A DNA stretch of 64,000 bases from an uncultured Hyphomonas sp. GTDB lineage: Bacteria; Pseudomonadota; Alphaproteobacteria; Caulobacterales; Hyphomonadaceae. The translations under genes and the position numbers were made by a program. The stretch lies in contig NZ_OY776147.1 in assembly GCF_963675305.1 (NCBI RefSeq), forward strand, positions 2,232,001 to 2,296,000, written 5' to 3'. Below, piece by piece: positions 61,208-64,000 of this stretch; the stretch's first letter is position 1; each line of letters begins with the position of its first letter. Under the pieces are notes generated by a model, which worked only from the letters and a program-made list of their open reading frames with translations, did not search any database and was not told the DNA's origin.

Positions 61208-63901
61208 TCAGCTGTCCGATTCTGAGAGGGCAGCGTGTGCCGCGGCGAGACGCGCGATCGGCACCCGGTAGGGCGAACAGGACACATAATCGAGGCCGGT
61301 CCGGTGGCAGAAGGCTACGGAAGCGGGGTCGCCGCCATGCTCACCGCAGATGCCCAGCTTGATGCCCGGGCGGGTATTACGGCCCCGTTCTGCGGCTGTT
61401 TTGACCAGTTCTCCGACACCTTCCTGGTCCAGGGTCACGAAGGGATCTTTTTCGTAGATTCCCTTGTCCTCATAGACTTTCAGGAAGCGGCCGGCATCGT
61501 CGCGCGAGATACCCAGCGTGGTCTGCGTCAGGTCGTTCGTGCCGAACGAGAAGAACGCGGCCGACTGGGCAATATCCCCGGCGCGCAGGGCCGCGCGCGG
61601 CAGTTCGATCATCGTGCCCACAAGATAATCCAGCGTGACGCCGGTTTCCGCGAACACGGCCTTGGCCTGCGCATCCACGACGTCTTTCAGGATCTGCAGC
61701 TCGCGATGCGTCGCGACCAGCGGGATCATCACTTCCGGAACGGGCTTGCGGCCCGTTTCATTCGCGATGTTCACAGCGGCCTCGAAGATGGCCCGGGCCT
61801 GCATTTCATAGATTTCCGGGTACGTGATCCCCAGACGGCAACCACGGTGGCCAAGCATCGGGTTGCTCTCATGCAGATCATCTGCGCGGCGCTTCAGCTC
61901 AGCGACGCTGACACCCGACGCCTTGGCCACGTCTTCCATGTCCTCATCGGTGTGCGGAAGGAATTCGTGCAGCGGCGGGTCGAGCAGTCGGATCGTCGCC
62001 GGACGGTCTTCCAGGATGCGGAAGATCTCCTCGAAATCGCCCCGCTGCATCGGCAGCAGCTTGTCGAGCGAAGCGCGGCGGCCTGCCACATCGTTCGACA
62101 GGATCATCGCCCGGACTTCCGGAATGCGCGCTTCATCGAAGAACATATGCTCGGTACGGCAGAGGCCGATGCCTTCTGCGCCGAACTCGACAGCCGTCTG
62201 CGTGTCGAGCGGCGTTTCCGCATTGGCGCGCACTTTCAGGCGGCGGGCCGCATCGGCCCAGGCCATCAGTGTACCGAAGTCACCCGACAGGTCCGGCTGA
62301 ACCATGTCCACAGCGCCCAACATCACCTGGCCGGTCGCGCCGTCCACAGTGATCACTTCGCCTTTCTTTACTTCACGGCCCATGACACGGAACACGCCCG
62401 CCTTGCCATCGACCTGGAGGCCGCCGGCACCGCAGACGCAAGGCCGCCCCATGCCGCGGGCCACAACGGCGGCGTGGCTGGTCATGCCGCCGCGGGCGGT
62501 CACGATCCCGCGGGCTGCGTGCATGCCCTTGATGTCTTCCGGGCTCGTCTCGACACGGACGAGAATGACGTCCTCGCCTTTCTCCGCCCACTGGAAGGCT
62601 TCGTCAGAATCGAACACAACCTTGCCGACCGCTGCGCCGGGGCTGGCCGGCAGGCCAACGACCAGCACGTCGCGCGCCGCGTCTTCGGAGATGGTCGGGT
62701 GCAGCAGCTGGTCCAGCTGTGCCGGCATCAGGCGCAGCACGGCCTCATTCTCGGTGATCAGGCCTTCGCGGGCCATGTCCACGGCGATCTTGAGCGCGGC
62801 AGAAGCGGTACGTTTTCCGCTCCGCGTCTGCAGCATGTAGAGATTGCCGTCCTCGACGGTGAATTCGAGGTCCTGCATGTCCTTGTAGTGACGCTCCAGC
62901 GTGTTCGCGACATCGCGCAGCTGGGCGTAGACTTCCGGCATGGCCTCTTCCAGCGGAGCATCTTCAGAGCCCAGCGTGTCGGCCCGTTCGCGCGAGATCG
63001 GGGCCGGGGTGCGGATGCCCGCCACCACGTCCTCGCCCTGCGCATTGATCAGGTATTCGCCATAAAAAATCGGATCGCCATTCGACGGGTCGCGCGTGAA
63101 GGCAACGCCCGTGGCGGAGGTTTCGCCAAGATTGCCGAACACCATGGCCTGCACGTTCACCGCCGTGCCCCACTCGGCCGGGATGTCGTTCAGCTTGCGA
63201 TAGGTGATCGCACGGTCGTTCATCCAGGAGCCGAACACGGCCGAGATGGCGCCCCAAAGCTGCTCTTTCGGGTCTTCCGGGAACGGCTTGCCCAACTCTT
63301 TCTCGACGGCTTCCTTGTAGAGCACGATGATCTTCTTCCAGTCATCGGCGCTCATGTCAGTGTCGAGGTCGATGCCCTGGCGGTCCTTGTACTCGTCGAG
63401 CAGGTGCTCGAACTCATCATGGCTGATGCCCAGCACGACGTTGGAATACATCTGAATGAAGCGGCGATAGCTGTCATAGGCGAAGCGCTCACCGGCTTTC
63501 TTGGCGAGGCCGGCGGCCGAGGCTTCGTTGAGGCCGAGGTTCAGCACCGTGTCCATCATGCCCGGCATCGAAGCGCGGGCGCCCGAGCGCACGGAGACCA
63601 GCAGCGGGTTTTCCGGATCGCCGAAGCCCTTGCCGGACTTCTTCTCGAGATCGGCCAGCGCCTGATCCACCTGAGGCGCGAGCGTCGAGGGATATTCCCG
63701 TTCCAGCTCGTAATAGGCGGTGCAGACAGCGGTGGAGATCGTAAAGCCCGGCGGCACCGGCAGGCCCAGCTTGGCCATTTCGGCGAGGTTTGCGCCCTTG
63801 CCGCCCAGCAAATTCTTCATGGAAGCGTCGCCATCGGCGGTGCCCCCGCCGAATGCGTAAACCCAGGTTTCTTCCGCGTGCTTCAGTGCTGCTTCACCCA
63901 T
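61208..63901 (-). CDS. ppdK: Pyruvate phosphate dikinase
   Basis: 897 residues from the ATG at 63901, preceded by GAGG; an in-frame start at 63964 would add a non-conserved stretch. N-terminal nucleotide-binding domain (VYAFGGGTADGDASMKNLLGGKGANLAEM near 15-43), central phospho-His swivelling domain with GGMTSHAAVVARGMGRPCVCGAGGL (about 452-476), C-terminal PEP/pyruvate barrel with ELPRAALRAGDIA and GICGEHGGDPASVAF near 835. It interconverts pyruvate, ATP and phosphate with PEP, AMP and PPi. No PpdK-regulatory (DUF299) gene is seen. The 99 bp to the window edge hold only its leader. Confidence 0.97.
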   Translation of the reverse strand: MGEAALKHAEETWVYAFGGGTADGDASMKNLLGGKGANLAEMAKLGLPVPPGFTISTAVCTAYYELEREYPSTLAPQVDQALADLEKKSGKGFGDPENPLLVSVRSGARASMPGMMDTVLNLGLNEASAAGLAKKAGERFAYDSYRRFIQMYSNVVLGISHDEFEHLLDEYKDRQGIDLDTDMSADDWKKIIVLYKEAVEKELGKPFPEDPKEQLWGAISAVFGSWMNDRAITYRKLNDIPAEWGTAVNVQAMVFGNLGETSATGVAFTRDPSNGDPIFYGEYLINAQGEDVVAGIRTPAPISRERADTLGSEDAPLEEAMPEVYAQLRDVANTLERHYKDMQDLEFTVEDGNLYMLQTRSGKRTASAALKIAVDMAREGLITENEAVLRLMPAQLDQLLHPTISEDAARDVLVVGLPASPGAAVGKVVFDSDEAFQWAEKGEDVILVRVETSPEDIKGMHAARGIVTARGGMTSHAAVVARGMGRPCVCGAGGLQVDGKAGVFRVMGREVKKGEVITVDGATGQVMLGAVDMVQPDLSGDFGTLMAWADAARRLKVRANAETPLDTQTAVEFGAEGIGLCRTEHMFFDEARIPEVRAMILSNDVAGRRASLDKLLPMQRGDFEEIFRILEDRPATIRLLDPPLHEFLPHTDEDMEDVAKASGVSVAELKRRADDLHESNPMLGHRGCRLGITYPEIYEMQARAIFEAAVNIANETGRKPVPEVMIPLVATHRELQILKDVVDAQAKAVFAETGVTLDYLVGTMIELPRAALRAGDIAQSAAFFSFGTNDLTQTTLGISRDDAGRFLKVYEDKGIYEKDPFVTLDQEGVGELVKTAAERGRNTRPGIKLGICGEHGGDPASVAFCHRTGLDYVSCSPYRVPIARLAAAHAALSESDS

Positions 63902-64000
63902 GGTGTCCTCTTCAGTTATCTGCGCGCGTCTCTGCATGCCCGCTCGCGCGCGAGGGGATTGCAAGTCCTATGCTGCATCGCAACGCCAATGGCCAGCGGC

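Overview
Organism and overall character. The window is about 62-65% G+C, densely packed, and contains no rRNA, tRNA, insertion sequence, prophage or CRISPR array that I could see. Gene order and protein flavour point to an alphaproteobacterium, most likely of the Hyphomonadaceae/Caulobacterales type. The supporting points are the rpoZ-rsh-pyrE-pdxJ-acpS-rnc-era-recO cluster, an endonuclease-type MutL, an LdtR-like MarR regulator, a Bpt leucyltransferase, a TakP-type TRAP transporter, a SleB-like cell-wall hydrolase and pyruvate phosphate dikinase. This is inferred from protein families; no database search was run.

Layout. 1-4.1 kb: start of an FMN-dependent hydroxy-acid dehydrogenase, a lipoprotein hydrolase pair, a HAD phosphatase and mutL. 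4.4-9.2 kb: lipoprotein cytochrome c, a putative outer-membrane barrel protein, a VOC protein, a MarR regulator with a clear operator-like palindrome, a DUF805 protein, 3-hydroxyisobutyryl-CoA hydrolase and a PilZ protein. 9.2-20.2 kb: TauD-type dioxygenase, AidB-like acyl-CoA dehydrogenase, a large secreted zinc metalloprotease, a CPBP protease, an APC permease, isobutyryl-CoA dehydrogenase, a GNAT and hemB. 20.2-31.6 kb: a secreted orphan protein, a COG4705 membrane protein facing a membrane-bound LuxR-like regulator, a TetR/diiron-protein pair, an FKBP isomerase, a GNAT, a DUF389 protein with an overlapping 3-hydroxyisobutyrate-dehydrogenase-like gene, an orphan motB, an SLC13-type permease and bpt.

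31.6-36.2 kb is a compact TRAP transporter operon (binding protein, small permease, large permease) closed by an aminotransferase. 36.7-37.0 kb is the most unusual non-coding stretch: five 10-bp tandem repeats, a 13-bp-arm REP-like hairpin and several TTATCC motifs ahead of a possibly leaderless small gene. 37.5-45.4 kb: a small lipoprotein, LemA, a VIT-family transporter, a membrane protein, Sir2 deacetylase, parC, an extensin-like secreted protein and a glutathione S-transferase. 45.4-52.2 kb is the eight-gene minus-strand operon from rpoZ to recO, read divergently from a NYN nuclease; lepB, usually found between acpS and rnc in related bacteria, is absent. 53-59.6 kb: a secreted M20 amidohydrolase and the nadA-(small exported protein)-nadB-nadC-SDR cluster for de novo NAD synthesis. 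59.7-63.9 kb: the SleB-like hydrolase and ppdK.

How the genes fit together. Three genes (isobutyryl-CoA dehydrogenase, 3-hydroxyisobutyryl-CoA hydrolase, 3-hydroxyisobutyrate-dehydrogenase-like) outline valine catabolism but are scattered. The rpoZ operon joins transcription, stringent response, pyrimidine, vitamin B6 and ACP maturation, and RNA processing. Most of the window is core metabolism and housekeeping. I found no convincing defence island or new multi-gene system. The best leads are the repeat-rich intergenic block, the exported protein inserted in the nad operon, the membrane-bound regulator facing COG4705, and a 25-bp hemB fragment repeated downstream.
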